A stretch of DNA of 64,000 nucleotides, taken from NCBI GenBank assembly GCA_015061315.1, contig SUWV01000001.1, positions 186,001-250,000 on the forward strand, written 5' to 3'. The stretch is from Lentimicrobiaceae bacterium (GTDB lineage: Bacteria > Bacteroidota > Bacteroidia > Bacteroidales > F082). The translations under genes and the position numbers were made by a program. The notes below the pieces were generated by a model. It saw nothing but the letters and a program-made list of their open reading frames with translations. It was not told the DNA's origin and ran no database searches. Positions 26,984 to 37,799 of this stretch are shown in pieces. Within the stretch, counting starts at the first letter, position 1; the number at the start of each line of letters is the position of its first letter.

Positions 26984-27934
26984 ATGGCACATACATATTC
27001 TATAGGCGTTGATATAGGCGGCACAAATACCGACATCGGATTGGTTCGCGAAGACGGCAAAATCGTCGCTCGTCATAACATTCCTACTAACAAATATTTC
27101 GACATCGAAGTCTATCTTAAAGATATTGTCGAGCATGTCAAGGCAATGATGAAAGAAAACGAAGTCGAGACGATTGATGGTATCGGCATCTGCGCTCCTA
27201 ACGGCAACACTTACAACTGCACTTTCAGTGGTGCTACCAACCTCAATTTCAAAGGCGAATTCAACGTACAAGAAATCGTCAATAAATATATGGACGTGAA
27301 AGTCGTTGTCTCTAACGATGCTAACGCCGCTGCTTTTGGCGAAATGATATACGGTGGCGGTAAGGGTATGAAACATCTCATCATGTTCACCTTAGGAACA
27401 GGCGTAGGGACAGGCATCATCGTTGATGGTAAGTTGTTGCTCGGTGCTACAGGCGGAGCTGGCGAGTTGGGACATTCTATCGTGATTCCTGGCGGACGTC
27501 AGTGCGGTTGCGGACTAAAAGGCTGCTTAGAGACTTACACCTCTGCTACAGGCATTCGTCGCACCGCGATAGAGATGTTAGAGAAAAACCCAGAATATGA
27601 CGGCGTGCTTTCTAAGATTCCTGCAGAAGAACTCACAAGTAAGGCTGTCGGCGACGCTGCCAACGCAGGCGACCCATTAGCACTTAAGATATTTGAAGAG
27701 ACAGGTTATATTCTCGGCTTAGCCATGGCTAACGCTTGCTCTTTCTCATCACCGGAAGCTGTCTTCTTGATGGGCGGTCCTGTCAAAGCCGGCGACGTGC
27801 TCCTCAACCCGGTGAGAAAGTCTTTCGCAGAAAATCTGCTCTTTGTCTACAAAGGCTCCGTCGATGTGAGAGTGTCAGAGCTCCCAGATAATGACGTGGC
27901 GATTTTAGGTGCAGCAGCGACGGTTAATAATTGA
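26984..27934 (+). CDS. ROK-family sugar kinase (glucokinase-like)
   Basis: A 316-residue cytoplasmic kinase. The ATP-binding motif VDIGGTNTDIG is at residues 9-19; the sugar-binding GELGH motif is near 160; the ROK zinc cluster CGCGLKGCLE is near 174-183. Normal length. ROK kinases of this type phosphorylate glucose or a related hexose with ATP; I cannot tell the exact sugar. It follows the T9SS gene by 27 bases. The TGA stop lies in the first heptamer of an AACAATT/GACAATT array. Confidence 0.92.
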   Translation: MAHTYSIGVDIGGTNTDIGLVREDGKIVARHNIPTNKYFDIEVYLKDIVEHVKAMMKENEVETIDGIGICAPNGNTYNCTFSGATNLNFKGEFNVQEIVNKYMDVKVVVSNDANAAAFGEMIYGGGKGMKHLIMFTLGTGVGTGIIVDGKLLLGATGGAGELGHSIVIPGGRQCGCGLKGCLETYTSATGIRRTAIEMLEKNPEYDGVLSKIPAEELTSKAVGDAANAGDPLALKIFEETGYILGLAMANACSFSSPEAVFLMGGPVKAGDVLLNPVRKSFAENLLFVYKGSVDVRVSELPDNDVAILGAAATVNN

Positions 27935-28025
27935 CAATTAACAATTGACAATTAACAATGTACAGTTGATAATTAACTACTAATAAAATAATTATTAATT
28001 GTTCATTGTTAATTGTTAATTTTTC
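27929..28025. repeat. Inverted heptamer arrays after the ROK kinase; possible terminator
   Basis: Heptamers of the GACAATT/AACAATT type (27929-27976) are followed by the opposite orientation (27996-28020). ACAATTAACAATG at 27948 is exactly complementary to CATTGTTAATTGT at 28004, and a T-rich stretch follows. A long hairpin is possible. The right arm also supplies the -33 TTG of the tRNA promoter. Confidence 0.65.
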
Positions 28026-28034
28026 TTATCTTTG
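28006..28034 (+). promoter_or_regulatory. Promoter of tRNA-Gln
   Basis: TTG at 28006 and TATCTTTG at 28027 are 18 bases apart, and the tRNA begins 11 bases later. Confidence 0.7.
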
Positions 28035-28044
28035 CACTCGCAAA

Positions 28045-28117
28045 TGCCCAATGGTGTAATTGGCAACACGACTGACTCTGGATCAGTAAAGTCCAGGTTC
28101 GAACCCTGGTTGGGCAA
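28045..28117 (+). tRNA. tRNA-Gln (anticodon CUG)
   Basis: All four stems fold: acceptor TGCCCAA/TTGGGCA, D stem GTGT/ACAC, anticodon stem ACTGA/TCAGT with loop CTCTGGA, and T stem CCAGG/CCTGG with loop TTCGAAC. The anticodon is CTG at 28078-28080, which reads CAG. No CCA is encoded. 73 bases including the discriminator. Confidence 0.96.
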
Positions 28118-28158
28118 CTTTTTGGAGTGTCGATTGTTATTCAATTGACACTTTTTTT

Positions 28159-28166
28159 TATCTTTG
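28159..28166 (+). promoter_or_regulatory. -7 box upstream of rnr
   Basis: TATCTTTG is 59 bases before the rnr start. A TTG lies at 28134, 22 bases upstream of the box, slightly long for a -33 element. Confidence 0.5.
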
Positions 28167-28179
28167 TAAATTCCAAAAC

Positions 28180-28212
28180 GATTATGCATTATGAATTATG
28201 CATTGTGAATTA
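28180..28212 (+). repeat. ATTATGC/ATTATGA heptamer array
   Basis: Four to five units (ATTATGC, ATTATGA, ATTATGC, ATTGTGA, ATTAAAA) form the 5' leader of rnr, ending 14 bases before its ATG. Confidence 0.65.
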
Positions 28213-28225
28213 AAAAAAATCTACT

Positions 28226-30406
28226 ATGTCAAGAAAGAAATCTAAAAACAGCCTCAGTACTTTTGTAAATACCATACTTGCTATATTTGGGGAACATCCT
28301 TTCAAACCTCTTAATTATAAGCAGATAGCCAAGATGATGTCGGTGCGCGACGCCGCTGGCAAAGATGTGATATATCAGATTCTCATCACTCTTTTCAACG
28401 AAGGAAAACTCATTGAAGATCGACCGTATCGTTATCTTCTTCACCCTGATTATATACGCGAATACGGTCCTAAGCCTCAGTATGTCATCGGCACTGTCGA
28501 TATGAAAAATACGGGCAAGGCTTACGTCATTCCTGACGAGGAAGGCGAGGATATTTTCATCGCTGCTAACAACACAGGCAAGGCGCTTCATGGCGATAAA
28601 GTCAAGGTCTCGATGTTTCCTAAACGTAAGAGCAAGAAAAACGAAGGCGAGATCGTCGAGATTATCGAGCGCGCCAAGACCGATTTCGTCGGTATCTTCA
28701 GCCTCTCTCACGGCTTCGCCTTCGTGGTGCCTGACCGTGTCTCCATGCCTCTCAGCATCTATATCCCGAAAGGTAAATATAAAGGAGCTAAAGACGGACA
28801 GAAAGTCATTGTGCATCTCACCGACTGGCCCGACAACGCCAAGAATCCTTTCGGCGAGATAGTGAAAGTGCTCGGCAATCCAGGAGAAAATAACGTAGAG
28901 ATGCAGTCGATTCTCGCGGAATATGAATATCCTCTCGACTTCCCTAAAGCCGTAGAGAAAGAAGCAAGAGCCATCTCAGATAAGATAAAATCATCGGAGA
29001 TAAAGAAACGCCGCGACTTCCGCAATGTCTTCACCGTCACCATCGACCCGCACGACGCCAAAGACTTCGACGACGCTCTTTCGTTACAATATCTGCCAAA
29101 CGGCAATTATGAAGTGGGCGTCCATATCGCCGACGTCTCGCATTACGTGCAGCCAGGCTCCGCCATTGATGTCGAGGCTCAAGAACGCGGAACGTCAGTC
29201 TATCTAGTTGACAGAACAATTCCGATGTTGCCTGAAAAACTATGTAACATGGTATGTTCATTGCGTCCCGACGAGGAGAAACTTGCTTTCTCTGTCATCT
29301 TTGAATTGAATGAAGATGCCGATATTGTCAATAAATGGATTGGCAAGACTGTCATAAAATCAAATCGTCGTTATGCTTACGAAGAAGTGCAGGAGATGAT
29401 AGAAGGCGCTGATGGCGATAATAAAAAAGAACTTATGACGCTCAACGACTTGGCTACGAAGCTGCGTGCCAAGAGAATGAAAGAAGGCTGCATCAACTTC
29501 CATTCGGAAGAAGTGAAATTTATTCTTGACGAGAACGGAAAACCTATCGACACCTACGTCAAGGTGCAGAAAGAAGCTAATATGCTGATAGAAGATTTCA
29601 TGCTTCTTGCTAATAAGACGATAGCCGAGACTATGTCGAAATCGAGTAAATATAAGGACTACACCTTCGTCTTCAGAATACACGACGAGCCTAATCCTGA
29701 GAAGCTTTCTAACTTCATACAGCTCGTCTCTAAACTCGGTTATTCGATGAATATCAGTTCGAGGGAGAAACTCGTGAAGTCGTACAACGCTTTGTTCGAT
29801 GCCGTCAATGGCAAAGGCGAGAAGAACTTGGTGGAGTCTGTCGCTATCAGGACGATGGCGAAAGCTGTTTATAGCACGACCAACATAGGTCACTACGGAT
29901 TGGCATTCCCATATTACACACATTTCACCTCGCCGATACGTCGTTATCCCGACTTGATGGTTCATCGTCTGATAGAACGTTATCTTATAGAAAATCAGCC
30001 GAGTGTTGATAAAGAAGAATACGAAGAGTTATGTCTTCATGCCAGCGAGATGGAGAAACGCGCCGCTGAGATGGAACGTGAGTCGGTGAAATATAAGCAA
30101 GCAGAATATATGCAAGATCATATCGGCAAGACCTTCGACGGCTTGATTTCAGGAGTAAGTAAGTGGGGAATTTATGTCGAGTTGAAAGGCAGCAAATGCG
30201 AAGGCTTGATACGTTATGCCGACTTAAACGACGACTTCTATTATTTAGACGATGAGAACTTCCGCGTCATAGGGCAAGACTATGGCAACATCTATCAGTT
30301 GGGTGATGAGGTGAAGGTAAGAGTCAAGAGCGTAAATCTCATCAAGAAGCAATTAGATTTTGAGATGGTGACGAAGGTAAAACAAAAGACCAAGATAAAG
30401 GCATAA
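28226..30406 (+). CDS. rnr: Ribonuclease R
   Basis: A 726-residue RNase II/R-family exoribonuclease. In order: a short N-terminal winged-helix-like part, two cold-shock OB domains (about 75-240), the RNB catalytic domain and a C-terminal S1 domain (about 640-720, DGLISGVSKWGIYVEL), then a short basic tail. The catalytic motif DPHDAKDFDD is at 274-283, with the metal-binding aspartates at 274, 277, 280, 282 and 283. It degrades structured RNA 3' to 5'. The length fits RNase R (~700-800). It is transcribed apart from the tRNA gene just upstream. Confidence 0.96.
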   Translation: MSRKKSKNSLSTFVNTILAIFGEHPFKPLNYKQIAKMMSVRDAAGKDVIYQILITLFNEGKLIEDRPYRYLLHPDYIREYGPKPQYVIGTVDMKNTGKAYVIPDEEGEDIFIAANNTGKALHGDKVKVSMFPKRKSKKNEGEIVEIIERAKTDFVGIFSLSHGFAFVVPDRVSMPLSIYIPKGKYKGAKDGQKVIVHLTDWPDNAKNPFGEIVKVLGNPGENNVEMQSILAEYEYPLDFPKAVEKEARAISDKIKSSEIKKRRDFRNVFTVTIDPHDAKDFDDALSLQYLPNGNYEVGVHIADVSHYVQPGSAIDVEAQERGTSVYLVDRTIPMLPEKLCNMVCSLRPDEEKLAFSVIFELNEDADIVNKWIGKTVIKSNRRYAYEEVQEMIEGADGDNKKELMTLNDLATKLRAKRMKEGCINFHSEEVKFILDENGKPIDTYVKVQKEANMLIEDFMLLANKTIAETMSKSSKYKDYTFVFRIHDEPNPEKLSNFIQLVSKLGYSMNISSREKLVKSYNALFDAVNGKGEKNLVESVAIRTMAKAVYSTTNIGHYGLAFPYYTHFTSPIRRYPDLMVHRLIERYLIENQPSVDKEEYEELCLHASEMEKRAAEMERESVKYKQAEYMQDHIGKTFDGLISGVSKWGIYVELKGSKCEGLIRYADLNDDFYYLDDENFRVIGQDYGNIYQLGDEVKVRVKSVNLIKKQLDFEMVTKVKQKTKIKA

Positions 30407-30470
30407 TTTTTTTTTGAGATAGATTTTTTGTTTTTTGTAAAATCATGGTGATGAACTCAGGAAAAAATAT

Positions 30471-30478
30471 TATCTTTG
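30471..30478 (+). promoter_or_regulatory. -7 box upstream of ileS
   Basis: TATCTTTG lies 36 bases before the ileS ATG. I see no clear -33 TTG at the right distance. Confidence 0.5.
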
Positions 30479-30514
30479 TCGCTTATTAATAATTCATTAA
30501 ATTTTAGGTGATAT

Positions 30515-33500
30515 ATGAAAGGTTCATATAAAGAGTATAAAAACTTAAATCTCACCAATATAGCTAAAGAGATTCGTAAGTACTGGGAAGATAATGACAT
30601 CTTCCAAAAGAGTTTAGATAACCGTAAAGATGGTCCGGCATACGTGTTCTACGAAGGACCACCGTCAGCAAACGGAACTCCAGGTATCCACCACGTAATG
30701 GCTCGTACCATCAAAGATATTTTCTGCCGCTATCAGACTTTGAAAGGTAAGAAGGTATCGCGTAAGGCTGGCTGGGACACTCACGGTCTTCCAGTGGAAC
30801 TCGGCGTAGAAAAGAAACTCGGCATCACCAAAGAAGATATAGGCGTGAAGATCAGCGTCGATGAATATAACAAGGCTTGCCGCGAAGAAGTCATGAAATA
30901 TAAAGACCTCTGGGACGAACTCACTCGTACTATGGGTTATTGGGTCAACCTCGACGATCCTTATATCACTTTCACCAACGAATATATCGAAACCTTATGG
31001 TACCTTCTCTCTGTGATCTACAAGAAAGGTCTCCTCTATAAAGGCTACACAATTCAACCTTATTCACCAGCTGCTGGAACAGGATTGAGCTCACACGAAC
31101 TTAATATCCCAGGCTGCTACCGCGATGTTAAAGACCTCACATGTACAGCCTTGTTCCGCGTCAAGGCAGAACAGACAACAGTGAAAAACAATCCTTTCGG
31201 CGTTGACGTTCCTTTCAACGATATTCAAATCGCAGCATGGACAACAACACCTTGGACTCTGCCTTCAAACACAGCATTGTGTGTCGGCAACAGCATCGAC
31301 TATAACTTGGTGAAGACTGTAAATCCTAACAGCGGCGAACTCGCTTATTACGTCATCGCAACTCCATTGATGGGCGCATTCTTCCCAAGCGAGGCAGATA
31401 AGCCATCATTCGAAGATTATAAAGTCGGCGACAAGAAACTCCCTTACGAAGTTCTCGGAACATGTAAAGGTAAAGACTTAGTTGGCTTAGAATATGAACA
31501 ACTCATTCCATGGGTCAATCCAGGTGAAGGCGCATTCCGCGTAATCCACGGTGACTACGTCAGCACAGAAGACGGTACAGGTATCGTCCACATCGCTCCT
31601 ACCTTCGGTGCCGACGACGACCGCGTCGCAAAACAAAGCGGCATACCTCCACTCCAAATGATAGACAAAGACGGCAAGGCTCAGCCAATGGTCGACAAGA
31701 CAGGTAAGTTCTTCAAGATAGAAGACTTAGACGAAGAGTTCGTGAAGAACTTCATGAACGTAGAAGCCTATCGTCCTTACGCTGGTCAGTTCGTGAAAAA
31801 CGCCTTCGACCCAACAAAGACAGAGAAAGACAAATCGTTAGACGTCGACATCGTCATCTTATTGAAAGAAGAAGGCAAACTCTTCAAGAGCGAGAAACAT
31901 ACTCACAACTATCCACACTGCTGGCGTACCGACAAACCTGTTCTCTATTATCCATTAGACAGCTGGTTCATCCGCAGCACCGCTCTTAAAGACAGAATGA
32001 TAGAACTTAACAAGACTATCAACTGGAAGCCAGAAGCAACAGGAACAGGACGTTTCGGCAACTGGTTAGAAAACTTAGTTGACTGGAACTTGTCACGTTC
32101 ACGTTATTGGGGAACACCGCTTCCAATCTGGAGAACCGAAGACGGCACAGAAGAAGTATGTATCGGCAGCGTCGCTGAGCTCCGCGAGAGAATCGACGAA
32201 GCAGTGAAAGCCGGTTTCATGACAGAAAACCCATATGCTTCAGAAGATTATAACAGCTTCGACTTACACAGACCTTATATCGATAACGTAATATTAGTCT
32301 CATCCGACGGACGCAAGATGTTCCGTGAGCCAGACCTCATCGACGTTTGGTTCGACTCAGGAGCTATGCCTTACGCACAGATACATTATATGGGCGAGGA
32401 AGGCAAACTCAACGCTGAGACATTCCCAGCCGACTTCATCGCAGAAGGCGTCGACCAGACACGCGGTTGGTTCTTCACACTCCACGCCATCGCTACCATG
32501 ATTTCAGACTCTGTCTCTTATAAGACTGTTATCTCTAACGGCTTGGTGTTGGATAAGAACGGCAACAAGATGTCGAAACGTCTTGGCAATGGCGTCGATC
32601 CATTCGAGGCAATAGAACAATACGGTGCCGACGCAGTACGTTGGTATATGATAACAAACTCACAACCTTGGGATAACCTCAAGTTCGACAAAGAAGGCGT
32701 CGATGAAGTACGTCGTAAGTTCTTCGGAACATTATATAACACTTACGCATTCTTCGCTTTGTATGCTAACATCGACAAATTCGATTTTTCAGAGGCTGAG
32801 ATTCCTTACGAAGAGCGTCCTGAGATAGACAGATGGATTCTCTCAGAATTGAATTCCTTGATAGCAGAAGTTGATGAGCATTTCAACAATTACGAGCCAA
32901 CAAAGGCAGGTCGCGCCATAGCAGAGTTCGTCGATGCACACTTGAGTAACTGGTATGTACGTCTCTCACGTCGTCGTTTCTGGAAGAGCGATGCCTCTAC
33001 AGACAAGACATCAGCATATCAGACATTATACACATGTTTGAATGTCTTGGCAAAGATCTCAAGCCCTATAGCACCATTCTTTGCAGAACGTTTATATCAA
33101 GACTTGAACGAAGCTACAGGTCGTGAAGCTGCTGAGTCAGTACACCTCACCGACTTCCCAGTAGCCGACAAGAACTTAATCGACAAAGATTTGGAAGAAA
33201 GAATGGAGATGGCACAACTCGCATCATCGATGGTATTGTCGTTGAGAAAGAAAGCCAACATCCGTGTTCGTCAGCCATTATCAAAGATTATGATTCCTGT
33301 CAAGACTGATAAATTCCTCGAACAATTCAATAAGGTGGAACAACTCATCCTTTCGGAAGTCAATGTCAAGGAAATAGAATATCTCACAGCAGATAAGAAT
33401 ATCTTGGTGAAGAGAGTCAAGCCAAACCTTCCAAACTTAGGACGTCGTTACGGCAAGATGATAAAACAAATCACTAAGTTCTTTGCTGAGATAGATCAAG

Positions 33501-33931
33501 AGACAGTAAGAACTTTGGAAAACGTCGGTTATTTGGATGTCACATTAGACGGACAGGAATTACATCTCGAGTTGTCAGATGCTATCATCACAACAGAGGA
33601 CATTCCAGGTTGGGCTGTCGTCACACAAGATGATTCAACAGTTGCCTTAGACATCACCATCACACCTGAATTGGCAGAAGAAGGTTTGGCAAGAGAGATT
33701 GTCAATAGAATTCAGAACATGAGAAAAGACGCTAATTTCGAGGTCACTGACAATATCATCTTGACAATAGAAAAGAACGACAATATTAATAATGTAGTTA
33801 AGAAGTATGAAGAATATATCTGTTCAGAGACTTTAGCTACATTGAATATGGTCGATAGTATTGATGAAAATATTGAAGCTACAGAGCTTATCGACAATAT
33901 TTCTGTTAAGATAAAAATTAACAAGAAATAA
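30515..33931 (+). CDS. ileS: Isoleucyl-tRNA synthetase
   Basis: A 1138-residue class I synthetase. The HIGH motif reads GIHH (57-60) within FYEGPPSANGTPGIHH, and KMSKR is at 685-689. The editing domain lies between, with WTTTPWTLPSN near 245. The anticodon-binding and C-terminal domains follow. The length and lack of a clear C-terminal zinc finger fit the longer, eukaryote-like type, which Bacteroidota commonly carry and which is often linked to mupirocin insensitivity (family knowledge, not tested). Codon use is strongly biased, as expected for high expression. Confidence 0.97.
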   Translation: MKGSYKEYKNLNLTNIAKEIRKYWEDNDIFQKSLDNRKDGPAYVFYEGPPSANGTPGIHHVMARTIKDIFCRYQTLKGKKVSRKAGWDTHGLPVELGVEKKLGITKEDIGVKISVDEYNKACREEVMKYKDLWDELTRTMGYWVNLDDPYITFTNEYIETLWYLLSVIYKKGLLYKGYTIQPYSPAAGTGLSSHELNIPGCYRDVKDLTCTALFRVKAEQTTVKNNPFGVDVPFNDIQIAAWTTTPWTLPSNTALCVGNSIDYNLVKTVNPNSGELAYYVIATPLMGAFFPSEADKPSFEDYKVGDKKLPYEVLGTCKGKDLVGLEYEQLIPWVNPGEGAFRVIHGDYVSTEDGTGIVHIAPTFGADDDRVAKQSGIPPLQMIDKDGKAQPMVDKTGKFFKIEDLDEEFVKNFMNVEAYRPYAGQFVKNAFDPTKTEKDKSLDVDIVILLKEEGKLFKSEKHTHNYPHCWRTDKPVLYYPLDSWFIRSTALKDRMIELNKTINWKPEATGTGRFGNWLENLVDWNLSRSRYWGTPLPIWRTEDGTEEVCIGSVAELRERIDEAVKAGFMTENPYASEDYNSFDLHRPYIDNVILVSSDGRKMFREPDLIDVWFDSGAMPYAQIHYMGEEGKLNAETFPADFIAEGVDQTRGWFFTLHAIATMISDSVSYKTVISNGLVLDKNGNKMSKRLGNGVDPFEAIEQYGADAVRWYMITNSQPWDNLKFDKEGVDEVRRKFFGTLYNTYAFFALYANIDKFDFSEAEIPYEERPEIDRWILSELNSLIAEVDEHFNNYEPTKAGRAIAEFVDAHLSNWYVRLSRRRFWKSDASTDKTSAYQTLYTCLNVLAKISSPIAPFFAERLYQDLNEATGREAAESVHLTDFPVADKNLIDKDLEERMEMAQLASSMVLSLRKKANIRVRQPLSKIMIPVKTDKFLEQFNKVEQLILSEVNVKEIEYLTADKNILVKRVKPNLPNLGRRYGKMIKQITKFFAEIDQETVRTLENVGYLDVTLDGQELHLELSDAIITTEDIPGWAVVTQDDSTVALDITITPELAEEGLAREIVNRIQNMRKDANFEVTDNIILTIEKNDNINNVVKKYEEYICSETLATLNMVDSIDENIEATELIDNISVKIKINKK

Positions 33932-33942
33932 GGAAATAAAAC

Positions 33943-33973
33943 TTGTACTATACGATATTTATTATTAACTTTG
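33943..33973 (+). promoter_or_regulatory. Promoter of the dksA-like/lspA/atpD set
   Basis: TTG at 33943 and TAACTTTG at 33966 are 20 bases apart. The first start codon is 38 bases beyond. Confidence 0.6.
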
Positions 33974-34011
33974 ACGGCGACAATTGAGATTAACAAATAA
34001 ATTCAAGAGAT

Positions 34012-34409
34012 ATGGAAGGTAATGTAAATAATGTTCCAGAAAAAGTCAGATATAATGACGAGGAACTTGCTGAATTTAAAGAATTGATTTTGGAGAAATT
34101 GGCAAGAGCTCGCAAAGATCTTGAGATGTTGAATGAGAATGTGTCGCGTTCAGGCAATAATGCCAACGATACAGCTCCTACCTTCAAGGTCTTGGAAGAA
34201 GGCTCCAATGTTTTGTCGAAAGAAGAAAACAGCCAGTTGGCAGCCCGTCAATATAAATACATTCAGAATTTAGAGAATGCATTGATTCGTATAGAAAACA
34301 AAACTTACGGAGTATGTCGTGTGACAGGCAAGTTGATTCCTAAGGAGAGACTACGTGCCGTGCCACATGCTACCCTAAGTGTTGAGGCAAAAATGGGACA
34401 GAAGAAACA

Positions 34410-34413
<4 letters not shown>
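34012..34413 (+). CDS. DksA/TraR-like protein without the zinc cysteines
   Basis: A 133-residue protein with an N-terminal helical hairpin (about 10-100, Glu/Lys-rich) and a C-terminal TraR/DksA finger-like motif YGVCRVTGKLIPKERLRAVP. Classical DksA has four zinc cysteines; only one Cys is present here, so it probably binds no zinc. This form is usual in Bacteroidota from what I recall. DksA-type proteins act in the secondary channel of RNA polymerase; the role of this one is inferred by similarity. It overlaps lspA as ATGA and both follow ileS. Confidence 0.85.
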
Positions 34414-36603
<2,190 letters not shown>

Positions 36604-36638
36604 GATGTTATTTTAATGAATGTACGCTGCGTTTAGGT

Positions 36639-37655
36639 ATGAATTTCAGAGATTTTCTTAAGAAGAAAGATGTCAATATTACGGCGAAGGCTTACTTTCT
36701 CGATGCTCTTGGAGCTATGGCTTTCGGTCTTTTCGCCTCATTGCTTATAGGGACTATCTTTACCACCTTAGGTGATAAGCTTGACGTTCCTCTTTTTCTT
36801 GAGATAGCGAAATATGCGAAGCAGGCTACCGGTGCTGCCATAGGTGTGGCAATAGCATATTCGCTTCATGCACCTTCTCTTGTTATCTTCTCAGCCGTCA
36901 CTGCCGGTATTGCGGGTAACGCTCTTGGAGGTCCTGTAGGTGCATACGTTGCTACTGTTGTAAGTACAGAATTAGGCAAGATGGTATCTAAGGAGACTAA
37001 GATTGATATTCTCGTTACGCCTTCTGTCGTGATAATAAGCGGCGTGCTTCTTGCCATGTTTGTCGGTCCCGGCATAAACGCTTTCATGGAGGCTTTCGGA
37101 CGTTTCATAGAAAATGCTACGGAAATGCGTCCTTTTATCATGGGAATAATAGTGTCTGTCTCGGTAGGAATGGCTCTTACGTTACCTATCAGCAGTGCGG
37201 CCTTGTGTATTGCAATAGGATTATCGGGTATAGCTGCTGGTGCCGCTACGGCAGGATGCTGCGCTCAGATGGTGGGTTTCGCCGTGATGTCGTTTAGGGA
37301 AAACCGCTGGTCTGGTATTATATCACAAGGCTTAGGAACGTCGATGCTGCAGATGCCTAATATCATAAAAAACCCTCTTACATGGCTTCCTCCTACATTA
37401 GCGTCAGCTATCACAGGTCCTATATCCACTTGCGTGTTTCAGCTCGAGAATGTGCCAATAGGTGCAGGAATGGGTACATGCGGACTCGTCGGTCCTTTCG
37501 GAATAATAACGGCAATGCCTGAAGGAGGTGCAATGATGTGGATAGGAATAGCGTTGGTATGTTTTGTGTTGCCAGCATTACTGACTTGGCTCTTAGGCGA
37601 GATGTTCAGAAAACTAAATTGGATTAAAGAAGGAGACTTGTCAATTAACAATTAA
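36639..37655 (+). CDS. PTS EIIC-type membrane transporter, lone
   Basis: A 338-residue integral membrane protein with about ten hydrophobic helices and Gly-rich loops (AGIAGNALGGPVGAYVATVV, IGAGMGTCGLVGPFG). It reads as a PTS_EIIC_2 family protein, the membrane component of a phosphotransferase-type transporter. No EIIA, EIIB, HPr or EI gene is nearby, and such PTS parts are uncommon in Bacteroidales, so it may transport without phosphorylation; its substrate is unknown. Its codons are richer in CTT, GCT and GTC than those of ileS or fba, which is compatible with transfer but not proof. The last residues (LSINN) and the stop are encoded by a heptamer array. Confidence 0.75.
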   Translation: MNFRDFLKKKDVNITAKAYFLDALGAMAFGLFASLLIGTIFTTLGDKLDVPLFLEIAKYAKQATGAAIGVAIAYSLHAPSLVIFSAVTAGIAGNALGGPVGAYVATVVSTELGKMVSKETKIDILVTPSVVIISGVLLAMFVGPGINAFMEAFGRFIENATEMRPFIMGIIVSVSVGMALTLPISSAALCIAIGLSGIAAGAATAGCCAQMVGFAVMSFRENRWSGIISQGLGTSMLQMPNIIKNPLTWLPPTLASAITGPISTCVFQLENVPIGAGMGTCGLVGPFGIITAMPEGGAMMWIGIALVCFVLPALLTWLLGEMFRKLNWIKEGDLSINN

Positions 37656-37684
37656 CAATTAATAATTAACAATTGATAATTATC
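37640..37684 (+). repeat. AACAATT heptamer array ending the PTS gene
   Basis: TCAATTAACAATTAACAATT and further heptamers overlap the last codons and stop of the PTS gene and continue 29 bases beyond. Confidence 0.75.
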
Positions 37685-37724
37685 TTTAATTGAATACTTG
37701 ACTATTTTGCTTTTCTGCCACTTT

Positions 37725-37752
37725 TATCTTTGGATTTTTTTTATTATCTTTG
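37725..37752 (+). promoter_or_regulatory. Two -7 boxes upstream of the antiporter
   Basis: TATCTTTG occurs at 37725 and again at 37745, 48 bases before the start codon. The second is the more likely one; either could be used. Confidence 0.5.
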
Positions 37753-37799
37753 CAAAACTCGCTTAGGAGATAATTGTTTTACGATAAAATCCCGATGAT

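Noticed and set aside
28229-28816. 195-codon and 201-codon minus-strand ORFs opposite rnr
   Set aside because: Both are antisense to conserved RNase R domains, with no own promoter or family motif.
34305-34375. Zinc finger in the DksA/TraR-like protein
   Set aside because: Only one Cys remains at the finger, so zinc binding is not supported although the fold motif is there.
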